A stretch of DNA of 64,000 nucleotides from Microbotryum silenes-acaulis (GCA_003665825.1 QPFY01000011.1:930001-994000), one strand, 5' to 3'; shown: positions 24,072 to 34,901, counted from the first letter of the stretch. Translations and numbers: made by a program. Notes: a model not told the origin generated them from the sequence alone.

Positions 24072-24927
24072 TCAAATGAGGAAAGCAACGCCGATGACCA
24101 ACGCGACGGAATAGAGCCACATGTTCGATACTCCTTGAGCATGCCCTGCGGCCGGAGCCGATCGAGTGGTTGTAGCGGCCGCAGGAATAGCCGTGGCCGT
24201 CGTCGGCGTTCCCGTGTTCGCGCTGACTGCGCTCGCAGTCGAGGCATACGGGTGCGGCGGTCGAAGTTATGCTCTCAACTAATGGTAAAACAGGGAGCTG
24301 AGACCAAGCTTGAGGATTGGACGACGAAGATATGTCTCCTAGAGTGATAGCGGCGACCTTGCAAGCACCCGCACGATTGGGCCGAAAACTCGTCCACATC
24401 CAAGCAGCTGCGCGAGCGAGGTGTCAATTCAGTACCCAGCTCCTTGCAGCGACGTTTGATCCAGGACCGAGTAGAACCTTCGAGTTTAAGCAGTTTGCCG
24501 AATGCGACCAACTGAGATGTGTCGAGCAGCTGTGGCACTCGAAGCCGAACCTCGCCATTCTCTCACTGTCAGATAGACTCGATACGCCCCACAGCATCTT
24601 CTTGGTGTTCAAAACAGATTGATCTGGGGCGGGGGTATTCGATCCATGCGCCGGGATGCACTCGATCGGTGTGACAGCTGACACGCGCCAGTGACGGAGT
24701 TCAACGAGCTGCACAACAGATATCGAGCCTCATTGCGATGGATCGACTTACGATTCTCCAGTATGATTGGGTAACTTCCACGCGCAGCTAACACAGATTC
24801 GGCCCATACTGCGCCATTCCAGAATTCGAATCGCAATGACTTCAACACCGCCAAGCCCTCGTGCATCCCGCCCCACAGGTGCTGATTGTTGAGCACAAGA
24901 TTGGTGATCGCGTCAACGACGGAAACA
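24072..24927 (-). pseudogene. Probable relic of a secreted, Ser/Thr-rich, GPI-type protein gene
   Basis: The minus strand ends, before a TGA at 24072-24074, with a Ser/Thr/Ala-rich tract (TASAVSANTGTPTTATAIPA) and a short hydrophobic tail MWLYSVALVIGVAFLI, the layout of a GPI-anchor signal. Just upstream, a different frame reads ACKVAAITLGDISSSS and VESITSTAAP, which looks like the same Ser/Thr-rich protein shifted by one base near 24240. A further exon-like segment at about 24751-24927 (AITNLVLNNQHLWGGMHEG, FEFWNGAVWAESVLAARG) has splice-like ends but cannot be joined in phase. I infer a frameshifted or decaying surface-protein gene. A sequencing error or an unseen intron is the alternative. 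Confidence 0.35.
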
Positions 24928-25792
24928 CTGTACGCACGCACGTGAGATCCTTGACCCGTGCTCATGTGAAGCTTGGATGAGCGATGGGAGCTTCGTGGTA
25001 CAGCATTGGTGGAACGTGCAGATGAGATCGGACGTGAGTTTTCACAGTCTTGAATGAAAGCGGCGTGACATCGGTTAAACGGAACGAGCTTGCGTGGAGC
25101 AACTGAGCAAGGCGACACATGCCCCTTCCCATACGTGGAACTGTTTACAAATGTTGAAAAGGGCGAGCTCGGTGAAGATCAGGGGGTGCGCCCCCGGCCG
25201 ACGGGCTCCGGTGTCTGCAACCGGCCTGCGAGGGCAACTCATCATGGGTCTGCTGGCCGCGTTGTGGGTCGTCTACGTTCATGAAATCTTGGGATGCATG
25301 ATCTGAGGTGTCCTCTTCTCCGTCATTGCTATCGGTGTCAGATTGAATATTCGAGTCGTCTGCGCTAGAGTTGGAATCTGCATCGGTATGCTCATGGTGG
25401 AAGAGCATTCGGACCTTCTCAGAAACTAACGAAAGAACGACGGAAGCTGGCTGCCCCGCTTCAAGTAGGCTGGTAGGAAAGCGGGCAATGACTCCCTGCG
25501 AGAGTTTCTCTAGTCCGATCCCGAGTATGCAGAAGGCAGCTGAGGACTGAGCGCTGAGCTCAACTGAGTCCGGCAAGGCGGGCGTCGTGATCGGTCTCTG
25601 CAGCACCAGGCGCGACCGCTGCGCAACACTGCGCCCGCTACAGCTTCTAGCGGCTTCTAGCGCCGTGGCCGGGCACTTGATCGTGGCCAGTGGCACTCTC
25701 TCCTCTCGAACTCGCTATGTTCGGTCACTGTTCGCCTCGTTCGTCGGTCGTCACTGTTCGCCTCGTTCTTCGGTCTTCTTGCACCAACTACG
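24928..25792. other. Gene-poor stretch with a short tandem repeat
   Basis: No domain is recognised. At about 25715-25780 a unit of about 26 bp (containing CACTGTTCGCCTCGTTC) occurs twice with a third partial copy. A minus-strand frame (25145-25696) contains an acidic Asp/Ser-rich tract but nothing identifiable. Confidence 0.35.
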
Positions 25793-26592
25793 ATGACCAG
25801 CAAGCTCAAGCAGAGGAAATTGCGGGTCCCACCTGCCTGGCGGCGCCTTGAGGATGGCGAATCGGCTGCGGTTTACTGGGAGAGGATGGCCGCGATGTTC
25901 GGCCCTAAGGCCTAAAGCCTAAGGGGCGACTGGATGACCGAGTCATACAAGTTCTCCCGCACACCGTGGAGCTGCTCTGGCGCAAGGAATGGATTCTGAA
26001 GCCGGAGGCCAGGTGTTCGAAGAAGATGCTTTACGAAGATCTGTTCCCTTTGCCTCAGGTTTGCCACAATTTGATGCTACCGAAACCGGTCAGTCGCGGG
26101 CGCAGCGCTGGCGCGATGTCAATTTTCGAGTCGACACCTGCTGGGTTTGGCTCTTGCATACTGTAGCTGAATCCCAAGGGAACGCGCTGATTTGAATGCA
26201 GGGTGCCACCAAGCTTTCTTCCGAATTGATCTATAAAGATGCTTCCTATCCAACCGTTGAATACTCTGACCATATCGTCGGACGACTCCGACGCCTCCGA
26301 CTCATCGTCGATCGAGGCCATCAAACCTGGCGGTGGGGCCCGTTCGGAACGGTCGCACTCGAGTTTGTCGAAGAGGAAGCCAAGCAAGAACAAGCATCGT
26401 TTATGCAGACGAAGAAGGGAGGGATATGAAGTGAGTCTCTGATGGTTTAATGTCTACTAGCGGAAACCCCAGGCCGCAAAGATACCCTTCGCACGCCTTC
26501 GCACGCCTCCCGTCACCACAAAAAATCCGCCGAGCTTCGAACGATGCGATCGACACGTCCTAGATTAAGTGCAGAAAGACCTCTGTCAACCA
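25793..26592 (+). other. Unassigned exon-rich region
   Basis: An ATG at 25793 opens a short frame MTSKLKQRKLRVPPAWRRLE that meets a stop after 41 codons. Downstream plus-strand segments look coding and end at splice-like sites: TVELLWRKEWILKPEARC (to a CAG/GT at about 26057) and SSDDSDASDSSSIEAIKPGG (to GTGAGT at about 26430). No known domain is seen. The region leads directly into the left arm of the large inverted repeat, which also shows exon/intron-like pieces, so both may belong to one decayed or mobile-element gene. Confidence 0.25.
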
Positions 26593-28237
26593 TAAACACC
26601 ACAAGAATCAATTTGAAAGCTCTGACGAACCTTCGAGTCAAGAGGAGTCGGAGTCAATCCGAGACGAACCCCTCGGCGGCTCCGTGGTGGCAGCCATTTT
26701 GACAAGGTCTCAATCGGTGAGTCTACTCAGAACTTCATCCTCGTCCCTGCCACCTCAGACATGGTCTTCAGTTCTCCAGAAGGCCGGATCAAGCTCATGT
26801 AACTCTACTACCATCGCTTACAGGCCGAGATACGCCGTGAAACCTTGCTCTGCTCTCTGTTCAAACTTCACATCTCGACCGAAGACGAAACATACGTGAT
26901 TGGGCGACTCGCTGTGAGCAAAGCTTTGGTCACTTCAGGACCATCACAGCTGTAAATACCACCGAGGTATGCACCCATCGACCGGACATTGAGTCACGAG
27001 GCCGAGCATCGAATTAAGTGGCTACCCTCTTGTACCCCAGATGGCGATTCGCAAAAAGATCAGGGACGTGAAGAAGCATCTCGTTCTGCAACTGCGAAAA
27101 AATTCGACACCTCTCGCCCAAGACTACTTAGCTTCCGATACCGGAAACCGGAAAAGAATACCTAAAGCGCTTGAGAGTCGGCCGCGTACCGGGATCGTCA
27201 AGCGGCCACTTAAATGGTTCGATCCATACATGCGACTTCGATACTCGCCGCAAATTGAGTTCTTTTGCAGGAGGTCGAGGCGGGTGCTTCCCCTTGGCAC
27301 GCGCTTTGTGGCGGGAACAACGCGCCGAGCGCACCAGCAGCGAATCGTCATTTCATGATCTGCGAACGAGGCGCGCGGCCGACTCCCAAGCGCTTTAGGT
27401 ATTCTTTTCCGGTATCGGAAGCTAAGTAGTCTTGGGCGAGAGGTGTCGAATTTTTTTGCAGAACGAGATGCTTCTTCACGTCCCTGATCTTTTTGCGAAT
27501 CGCCATCTGGGGTACAAGAGGGTAGCCACTTAATTCGATGCTCGGCCTCGTGACTCAATGTCCGGTCGATGGGTGCATACCTCGGTGGTATTTACAGCTG
27601 TGATGGTCCTGAAGTGACCAAAGCTTTGCTCACAGCGAGTCGCCCAATCACGTATGTTTCGTCTTCGGTCGAGATGTGAAGTTTAAATAGAGAGTAGAGC
27701 AAGGTTTCACTGTCAGGAATATATGGTTGTACCGTCCTTCACCTGATTATTGTTCCTAATATGGTACTTGGGATTGAGCCCAATGTCGTGTTATTCGTTC
27801 CTCTGGTAACTCAGTCTCCCTACTTTACTAGTCTCTAATCTCGTTTCTTAGGTGCTTTACGCTTCTCTATCTAGCCTTCCGCGAGACTGTCCCTTAGTCT
27901 CTGACTCTCTGGCCAGTCTGTTCTCGTCCCTGTTCATTGGACTGAGTCGTGGTCATCATCAGATTCCACTTGAGAACATTTCTGCGACATTCACGACGTA
28001 TCTCGGCCTGTAGGCGATGGGAGTGGAATTACATGAGCTTGATCCGGCCTTCTGGAGAACTGAAGACCATGTCTGAGGTGGCAGGGACGAGGATGAAGTT
28101 CTGAGTAGACTCACCGATTGAGACCTTGTCAAAATGGCTGCCACCACGGAGCCGCCGAGGGGTTCGTCTCGGATTGACTCCGACTCCTCTTGACTCGAAG
28201 GTTCGTCAGAGCTTTCAAATTGATTCTTGTTGTGTTT
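26593..28237. repeat. Large inverted repeat, arms about 590 bp, spacer about 187 bp
   Basis: The left arm (26593-27186) matches the reverse complement of the right arm (27374-28237) along its whole length once the solo LTR at 27711-27989 and one copy of its target duplication are removed. Differences are scattered substitutions plus small indels, for example a 7-bp duplication and an extra CTGCG in the left arm. Both arms keep the same exon/intron-like layout, including GTGAGT and CAG sites and a frame reading EESESIRDEPLGGSVVAAIL, so the duplication happened at DNA level. A transcript through it would form a long hairpin. The spacer is 27187-27373. Confidence 0.9.
27711..27989. mobile_element. 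Solo LTR (279 bp) with 5-bp target duplication
   Basis: The segment begins TGTCAGGAATATA and ends TTTCTGCGACA, so it has TGTC/GACA terminal inverted repeats. It is flanked on both sides by TTCAC (27706-27710 and 27990-27994). The left arm of the surrounding inverted repeat lacks the insert and has a single copy of the target. This is the footprint of an LTR retrotransposon reduced to one LTR by recombination. It is unrelated in sequence to the Copia LTRs at 47.8 and 52.2 kb. Confidence 0.92.
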
Positions 28238-28487
28238 CTGCTCTGACCAAGAGGATACCTGTGCAAGCGCCCCAGGCGCTCCGAATGAAGAACATCGCGA
28301 CCGACGACGCCGATGATGCCGCTGCTGACGGCGGTGCACAAAAAGTCCGCGGAATGGGGACGACCTCGATCAAAGACCGGTCAGTAGGCCGTATAACGAT
28401 TTATTACGCAGGAGGGCCGGAAATTTATCATTGATTGGACCGACTTCCCTTTCCTCTCCAAGTAACAGCGTAGAAAGGGTTCGTCCC

Positions 28488-28988
28488 ATGGGTCGTCTCG
28501 ACAGGAAGCAAATCCGCGCGCTCGGCCTAGAGGTCACATTCGCAGCGACCGATCTTGCTAAGCGACCCAAGCGACCCAACGGATCCGCTGCCCTCCGAAA
28601 GACTTTCGGCGTCGAATTTCCAGCGTGGTATTGGATAAAAACGGATCGCATCTTGTACCACTCGGAAGTACGGCATGACGATCGGATCCGAGCTCGACTG
28701 GTCACCGTGTGCGTCGGCGATTTTGTCGTTCTTGGTGCTCCACTGGATTCAAGTGATCGTGTCGTATTCGTCCAAGTCGAAGCAATTTATAGCGTCGGAC
28801 GAGACGAAAAGTTCGAAAAGTTTACCTTGCTCCTCGTCACCTGGATAGACGAGAGTCAGACGCGTAAACTAGGCTACCTTGGCCAGGTTAGAGTGCTCAA
28901 GCCTTTCCGTGCGGGGACTTCGGAGCAACCGAGAGTCATCGGGCTCGATGCCATCTCGAGCGAGGAAGGGGTGTCGTGCCGATCCTGA
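28488..28988 (+). CDS. Unknown protein, 166 residues, possibly element-associated
   Basis: The ATG at 28488 starts MGRLDRKQIRALGLEVTF. A compact region FPAWYWIKTDRILYHSEVRH, VCVGDFVVLGAPLDSSDRVV and VEAIYSVGRDEKFEKFTLLL follows. The spacing of a 'GDFV..' strand, a regulator of 'V.Q.E.I' type and a later 'W' recalls BAH-like modules found in fungal transposon-associated proteins, but I cannot confirm that. It is intact as a single exon and stands between the inverted repeat and housekeeping genes. No partner gene is evident. Confidence 0.4.
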   Translation: MGRLDRKQIRALGLEVTFAATDLAKRPKRPNGSAALRKTFGVEFPAWYWIKTDRILYHSEVRHDDRIRARLVTVCVGDFVVLGAPLDSSDRVVFVQVEAIYSVGRDEKFEKFTLLLVTWIDESQTRKLGYLGQVRVLKPFRAGTSEQPRVIGLDAISSEEGVSCRS

Positions 28989-29010
28989 GGGATTAGACTG
29001 AGGGTGGTGC

Positions 29011-29513
29011 TCAAGGGTTGGCGAATGAGCTCTGGACGACTCGAAGGGCCACCCCGAAGAAGTCAAACATCAGAAAGTTGGGGGAAGGGGATCGGATGAC
29101 CGAGCCTGCGGTCGGAGGGGTCTTGGATGCTTCGATCAGCAAAACTCGGTTCCGAAAGCTTGGGTCGATGTCGATCCGGAGGACCGAGCTCAAACCCGCC
29201 CGTCGGTTCATCGAGACGAACAGACGGGACTGCAACGCTACAAGTAGTTTGGACTCACGACTCCGATCCAACCCAGCGGAGATCGAGTTTCCTGTAGCAG
29301 CAACATGTTATTCGGCGGGTTAGCGGCGAGCCTGTAGAGAGATCGTCGAGCATTCTATGTCGCGGTGACTGCAATGCCAGATACTGAAGCTCTGACCTCG
29401 GCGTCCGCGGACACCCCCGCGCCCTCATCTTTGCCTACACCGATCGTGTAGTTGACCGCGACGGTCGACGAAACTAAACCAGATAATTCAATGAGGCTTG
29501 TCTTCGACTTCAT
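29011..29513 (-). other. Uncertain small minus-strand gene
   Basis: A frame ending at 29011 encodes VSMNRRAGLSSVLRIDIDPS and LMFDFFGVALRVVQSSFANP and opens after a CTACAG at about 29292. A candidate first exon (29397-29513, MKSKTSLIELSGLVSSTVAV) lies upstream, but the junction phase does not fit without a different donor. No domain is recognised. It may be real with a misplaced boundary, or a relic. Confidence 0.22.
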
Positions 29514-29717
29514 AATTGGGCAAGGTTAGGGTCGGAGGAAGGAAGAAGGATGCATCGAGTCGCTCGACCCTTGGGGAGGGTGATGGAGCGCCGCAGCGTG
29601 CCACGACGGCGAGCTTGGTTAGCCTCGCCGCCGGTGGAATATATTTTGGTGAGACGAACGAGAGGAGCGACGGGAGTGGGATATATATCGAATTACAACA
29701 TGCGGATTGAAGACTGC

Positions 29718-31107
29718 CTAGGAGTTATCTTTTTTAGGATGTTGCTCCCTCCGCGGCAGCAGCAGCAGCTTTTTCGCCTCTTCAGCCCGTTTCAACCTCC
29801 TTTCCTCGGCCTGCCGCTTGAGCATCTCGACCTTGGACTCGTCGTTCCTCTTTTGCACCTTTTGTACCTTGGACTTGTGCGCTTCCTCCTCTTCGATCTT
29901 GCGCTTGCGTTCGACCTCGAGCATCTGCCGCTCCAACTCGCGCGACTGTCGTTCGCGAGCTTGCCGAACTCGTTCGGCCGGGGAGAGACCTTGTCCAACT
30001 AGAGAAGCTGTAGACGATGAAGAATATCTCGAGTCGTCCTTGTCGCTGGCCTTGCGTTGGGATATCGGCATGCTGAATCCCGCTTCAGCGTCGGACTTGG
30101 GTTTGCGAACGAGGTTTAGACCTCCTCCGAGCAGTTGCCGTTTATCGATGATCTCGCCATCATCGTTGACCTCGATGCGTCGACCCGTCTGAGCCAATAC
30201 CTCGGCCGCGAGTTCAGCTTCGGTCTTTTCTTTCGGTGGTGGGGCGACGTTGAACGAGGTTCTGGAGGTCCCTTCGGCGGGTTTCGCGAGCGTGGCGGCG
30301 ACGGCGGCTTCGTGTTCTTTCGAACTGGCGTCGAGGTATGACTTGTAGAACGAGGTCATGCCACCGGATTTACCAGCCTCTAACCCTGTAAATTTGAACA
30401 CGAAGGACACCCGTCAGCCATCCTATGCTGTGGACGACCGAAGCGCCCATGAATTGTGGTGATGGACGGACCTTCTCGTTTCTTCTCCTCCTCCTCGACC
30501 TTTCTTAGCTCCTCTTGCTGAGCAAGGTACGCAGGTGTGACGAAAGCGTCCTTGTCCGCGAATTCCTCGCCCTCGCGTTCGCGTTCACGCTGTACCATCT
30601 TGTCCTCGGCGCGCAGTCGATCCTGCTTTCGCAGCTCGGCCGTCTCGAGCAGTCGACTGATGTATTTCGGCTGTAGACCATCAGATCATCGGGTTAGAAA
30701 GTGCTATCATCAAAATCCATGCCCAATGCATAACACACCTTTCTCTCGGCTGACTCTTTCTTCTTATCCAACAGCGCGACCTTGCTCGCCTCCTTCATCT
30801 GATCAAACACCTCGTCGTACTCGAACACGGTCGCATCCAACGCGAGCTGTTCGTCCTGTTTTTGCTTTTGGGCTCGACTCAGTTTAGTGTTCGCAGGGGG
30901 TTGGGCGACCATCGGTCGACCGGCGGTCGCTTTGGAAGTTGAAGCGATCGGGGCCGCCGCCTCGTCAGAGTCATCAGAGTCGTCTTGCCCTATTGCGGAG
31001 CTTCCGAATGCATTCTTCTTCTTGGGAAGAGGTTTGGAGGTTAGAGAAAGCTTGTTGGTTGCACCACCTTTGTTGAGACCAAAGGATAGCTTGACGGGAG
31101 CAGACAT
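29718..31107 (-). CDS. NSRP1/CCDC55-like nuclear speckle splicing regulator
   Basis: The start at 31107 gives MSAPVKLSFGLNKGG, a typical N-terminus of the NSRP1 family. It is followed by FEYDEVFDQMKEASKVALLD, PKYISRLLETAELRKQDRLR, REGEEFADKDAFVTPAYLAQ and SGGMTSFYKSYLDASSKEHE. Together these form the conserved coiled-coil NSRP1 N-terminal domain ('YD.iYD.mk', 'KPKYI..Ll..A..R', 'dKE.FVT.AY'). The C-terminal third is an arginine- and glutamate-rich helix rich in RQxE repeats. There are three or four exons with short introns. Family members bind spliceosomal proteins and influence splice-site choice. The stop is at 29718. Confidence 0.85.
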
Positions 31108-31562
31108 CGTGACGGTCAAGTCAGCTGGGAGAGAGGACCAAGTGGAGCGCCAGGGCTCGTGAGGCAACCCAAACCGGTGAGGCTGAGAAGCGGATTGGAG
31201 CTGAGGATCGATGTTTTAAGGTATACTTTTGAAACAGCTATCAAGTGACTCGCAAAGCGCCAGAACCTAATTTTGAGACAATGCTGATCGTCTATCGCTC
31301 TGCAACCGACGGAAATGCAAGCTCTCGTTTCTAGCCGTGAATTGCTCGGAGCAAACTCCCCCTCACGGATGACGGCTTCGGCACAATGCGTTATAAACCT
31401 CCTGCATCAATTCATTGCTGAACAAGTGGATCTCTGCTGATCGAGTACGTCAAATGAAGAATGCGAATCGGACATGCCGCCCTCCATCTGCAGACCCGTC
31501 GCTTATCCATAAGCCTTCCCTCGACCCGACAACGACCCTTTTCTGAACGTTCCATGAACCGT
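31108..31562. other. Intergenic spacer
   Basis: This is the promoter side of the NSRP1-like gene and the 3' side of the ribosomal protein gene, both on the minus strand. No additional gene is seen. Confidence 0.4.
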
Positions 31563-33013
31563 TTACGAACGGGGCTTCTCCTTCTTCTCCTTCCTGTAGA
31601 CATGAAGAACAGACGGATGGGGAGCAAAGTCAGCTTTTGGCCGTTATGCGCCGGATCGGATCAGAATTCGTGCAGAAAGACTGACCAGAGCGCGAGAAGA
31701 CCAACACCCGAAACCTTGACAACCTTGAATCGAACACCGGGGATATCTCCCTTAGCCTTGCCTTTCCTGCCGAAGCCTGAAATCAAGACTTCTAATAGAC
31801 CGCAAACAGGATTGTAAAACGTTGCGGCATCGAGAAAGGAGTCAGCGAACATTCGACGACCAGGAGTGAGAGCGAGCGAAATGGAGGATCGCACGAGCGC
31901 CGGAGCGACGTGTGCGCACAAGCGAGGTGGTAAACTAACCGTCGTTCTCATCGGTGAAGTTCAAGCAACCATCGTTGGGGACGAAAGCGGTGACCTTCTT
32001 GCCGTTCTTGATCAATTGCACTCGAACGCACTTTCGGATGGCGGAGTTGGGCTGCTTGGCCTCGACGCCGACCTTCTCGAGCACGATACCCTTGGCGTGG
32101 GACGCTCCACCGGTCGGGGACGAACGGTAAGCCGTACCGAGGGCACGCTTCTTGTAGTTGTTATCGGCCTGTCAAGTCAGAAGGAAACGTTGGTGGACTT
32201 GTCAGCGTAGGCTCTCTGGTCGGCGTCACGCCGCGATGTGCTGCTCCACTTCTGCCCTCGCCAAGATCGTCTGAGTCCTTCTATCTCCAATTGAGCTTTG
32301 CCTTCCAATAGCTCGTAGCCGACACCTTTCCTCCGCAACTCGAGCCCGATGCGCAACGGAGCGAGTATCACGGCCCAGCCTTAGTGTAGGCGCGCCCGCT
32401 CCGCTGCCCGGCCGGCCCAGGCCCTGCCCGCCATTCTCATATACCACTTCGCGAGGTCTCCAAAGACGCAGGTTCCGGCCGATGACACATGAGGATCGAA
32501 CGATGGCGAGGATGTGGCGCAAGAAGCTACGGGCGCAAGGCGGAGAGGAGGTAGGGACGTAGGGAAATCAAAGTCGTCAACGCACCCATCGGTTCTCACG
32601 ACGCGAGTTGCGCAACTTGCGACCAGCCAACAATCCACGAGGTTTGCACGATCCTGTGCACCGCGATAAATTGCAGAATGGTCAGTTACATCGATCAGAG
32701 GTAGTTTCAGGTCGCGGAATGGTGTGCCGATGGTCGGGTGTCGTTCGTAGACGGGCGGCGGCGCTGGGGCTTTTTGGCTGGGGCGGCGGGGTCTGGGCTG
32801 CGATGGCGCAGCGAGGCCCAAGACGCAGGCAGGCAGGGCACGCCGCGGGACGGGACGACGAAGGGGGCGACGACGGTGATGGGCTGGGACAAATTTCGTC
32901 CCCGGGCGTCTACACAGTCCTACGCCGATGTGGACTCCAGGTATAGCAGGACGAGGTCGATTACGTTCGAATGGTCGAGTGTGTGGGACGTGGATGTGGC
33001 CGCACTCACCCAT
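31563..33013 (-). CDS. RPS23: 40S ribosomal protein uS12 (S23)
   Basis: Exon 1 is only ATGG (33010-33013), with a GTGAGT donor, and joins GA TCG TGC AAA CCT to give [20 protein letters not shown]. Later exons read [80 protein letters not shown] and KEKKEKPRS with the stop at 31563-31565. PNSAIRK is the decoding-centre loop; the hydroxylated proline of eukaryotic uS12 lies there. Introns are long for this window, as is common in ribosomal protein genes. The N-terminal Ser-Cys replaces the more usual Lys-Gly of MGKGKPRG. The four-base coding first exon is supported by consensus splice signals and reading phase. Confidence 0.93.
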
Positions 33014-33266
33014 TTTGACGACGATGAAGACAGAGACGAGGAAGAATGCCCTTGCGGCGGCTGCTCTCGTCGAGGCAGCGCTTCGGCGCCTCCGCGCATA
33101 CGACAATCACCCCGCAGGCTCGCGCTGGACAAAATTCGGGCCGAAAGTGCAACTCGGTGATATTGGCCCGTCTGGATCACGCCGGTCCCGTCTTCGCAGC
33201 CGGGGCAGCTCGTCGTTGAATCGCATCCCGCCTACCCACTCTCTACACAAAGCACCACGAGCAGTC
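33014..33266. promoter_or_regulatory. Bidirectional promoter, uS12 / Bmt5-like methyltransferase
   Basis: The two start codons are 253 bases apart and face away from each other. Both products act in ribosome biogenesis. Shared regulation is inferred from arrangement; I did not recognise a named factor site. Confidence 0.5.
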
Positions 33267-34901
33267 ATGGGATCCGGAAAGAAGAACAAGCGTGGTGGAG
33301 CTCCCAAAGCCAAAGGTAGGCTCGCAGCAGGTCAGTTTGCCCGTCTATCTAAGCTCCTGTACCGCACCATAACCTCCCCGCCAACTGACCTCCCCGAACC
33401 TTACACTTCTCCGCTCTCAGCATTGTCAACGGCGCAGCAGGCCGCAGCACTAAAGGCGCGTCAAGCCCAAGCCGAAGCCAACAAGGAGGAGCTGCTCAAC
33501 AACAAGAAGAACAAGGAAGCCAACAAGCAGGCCAAGAAGAAGCGTCGCGTCGAGAGGCTGCTGAACGAAGTCGCCGAGGAGAAGCGCAAGGGCAAGGAGA
33601 GGGCCACCGAACTCCAGCAACTGCTCGACGAAGAAGAGATGTCATCCGACGAGGAAGGGTCCAGAGCAGAAGGGACGAAGGAGATCGTCGTCAAGACTGT
33701 TGCACCACCGAGGAAACGACGAGGAACCGTGCCGTACAAGCTCGGGGAGAGAATCTTGCTCGTCGGCGAAGGTTCGTCGGTCCCCATCGCTTTTCGGCTC
33801 TGCTGGATAATGTACATCGATACTGACAGTAACGCCCGTATACAGGTAATTTTTCCTTTGCTCATGCTTTGCTCCTGGCCCAGCCCCCGATCGTCACCCC
33901 CCAACTCCTGTATGCGACGGCCTACGACTCGCAGCAAGCTGCGCAGAAGAAGTACCCCGACCTGATGGAACACGTCAACGCGATCCGCAAGGCCGGCGCT
34001 ACGGTCCTCTTTGGCGTCGATGCGACGAAGCTGCAGGCATGCAAGGAGCTCAAAGAGCACAAGGGCGCGTGGGATCGGGTCGTCTTCAACTTTCCGCATG
34101 TCGGTGCGTCCCTCGACTTCTCGGAAACTCGCGAGCCATCGATGTTGATAATTTTTCATCTTACTGACTTGCTTTGGCTCGTCGGATATCATGACAGGTC
34201 AAGGAATCACTGACCAAGATCGCAACGTCCGAGCAAATCAAACGCTGGTCTTGGGATTTTTCCGCTCTGTCGCGCCATTACTCCGCGTCGGCACCTCCTC
34301 CATCGCTCCCGCTGGCACCAAGAAGGCGCAAACGAACAAAAAAGGGAAGCGAACTCGCCACGACGATTCCGAGGACGAAGCCCCACCCATTGGGCACGGC
34401 GACGACGACTTTGATTTCGATATGGAGGTCGACTCGGCAGAACTCGCCGACCCGGCTCTTCGCCCCCTCCCACCCCCACCTACGACGTCGGGGACGGCGC
34501 TCGTTACGCTCCGAACGGTCTCGCCGTATTCGCTTTGGTCGGTACAACACCTCGGCACGCGAGGATCGCTCTTAGCGTCGTCGATCTTGCCGAAACCGTT
34601 GCCCAAGACGCCCCAGCCTGATTATTTGCTCGTGAGGTCGTTCGAGTTTGACCCCAATGATTGGCAAGGGTACGAGCATCGAAGGACGGTCGGATTCAAG
34701 GAGGGCGTCAGTTCGGAAAAGAACGACGACTTGCAATTGACAGCGAGGGAGAGGGGCGAGAAGAGGAGATGGGAGAAGGAACAGCAAGAGCGGAGGGAGA
34801 AGGAGGAGAGGGATGCGAATGCCGAGATCAGGAAAGGGGGCAAGGCGCTGATGAGGACGTGGGAGTTTGAGCTCAAAGACGTCGATGGGCTCTACGACTA
34901 A
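33267..34901 (+). CDS. 25S rRNA m3U methyltransferase, Bmt5-like (DUF2431)
   Basis: The start MGSGKKNKRGGAPKAK is spliced to a lysine-rich coiled-coil (KKKRRVERLLNEVAEEKRKG). The GTTCGT..CAG intron at about 33771-33846 rebuilds ERILLVGEGNFSFAHALLLA, the SAM-binding signature of the family. Further conserved parts are YATAYDSQQAAQKKYPDLME, GVDATKLQ, WDRVVFNFPHVG and QDRNVRANQTLVLGFFRS. The final exon has the PYSLWSVQHLG strand and an acidic and basic tail. Yeast Bmt5 methylates U2634 of 25S rRNA in the nucleolus. The acidic insert (DDSEDEAPPIGHGDDDFDFD) in the second half of the domain is an addition relative to yeast, as in many basidiomycetes. Confidence 0.88.

Noticed and set aside
27205..27230. 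Possible tRNA B box (GGTTCGATCC) in the inverted-repeat spacer
   Set aside because: The T arm would have a mismatch next to the loop and no cloverleaf could be drawn.
29259..29291. A 33-nt exon reading ETRSPLGWIGV, like a DOMON-domain strand
   Set aside because: It would need a 29-nt downstream intron, too short for this genome, and the neighbouring frame does not continue the domain.
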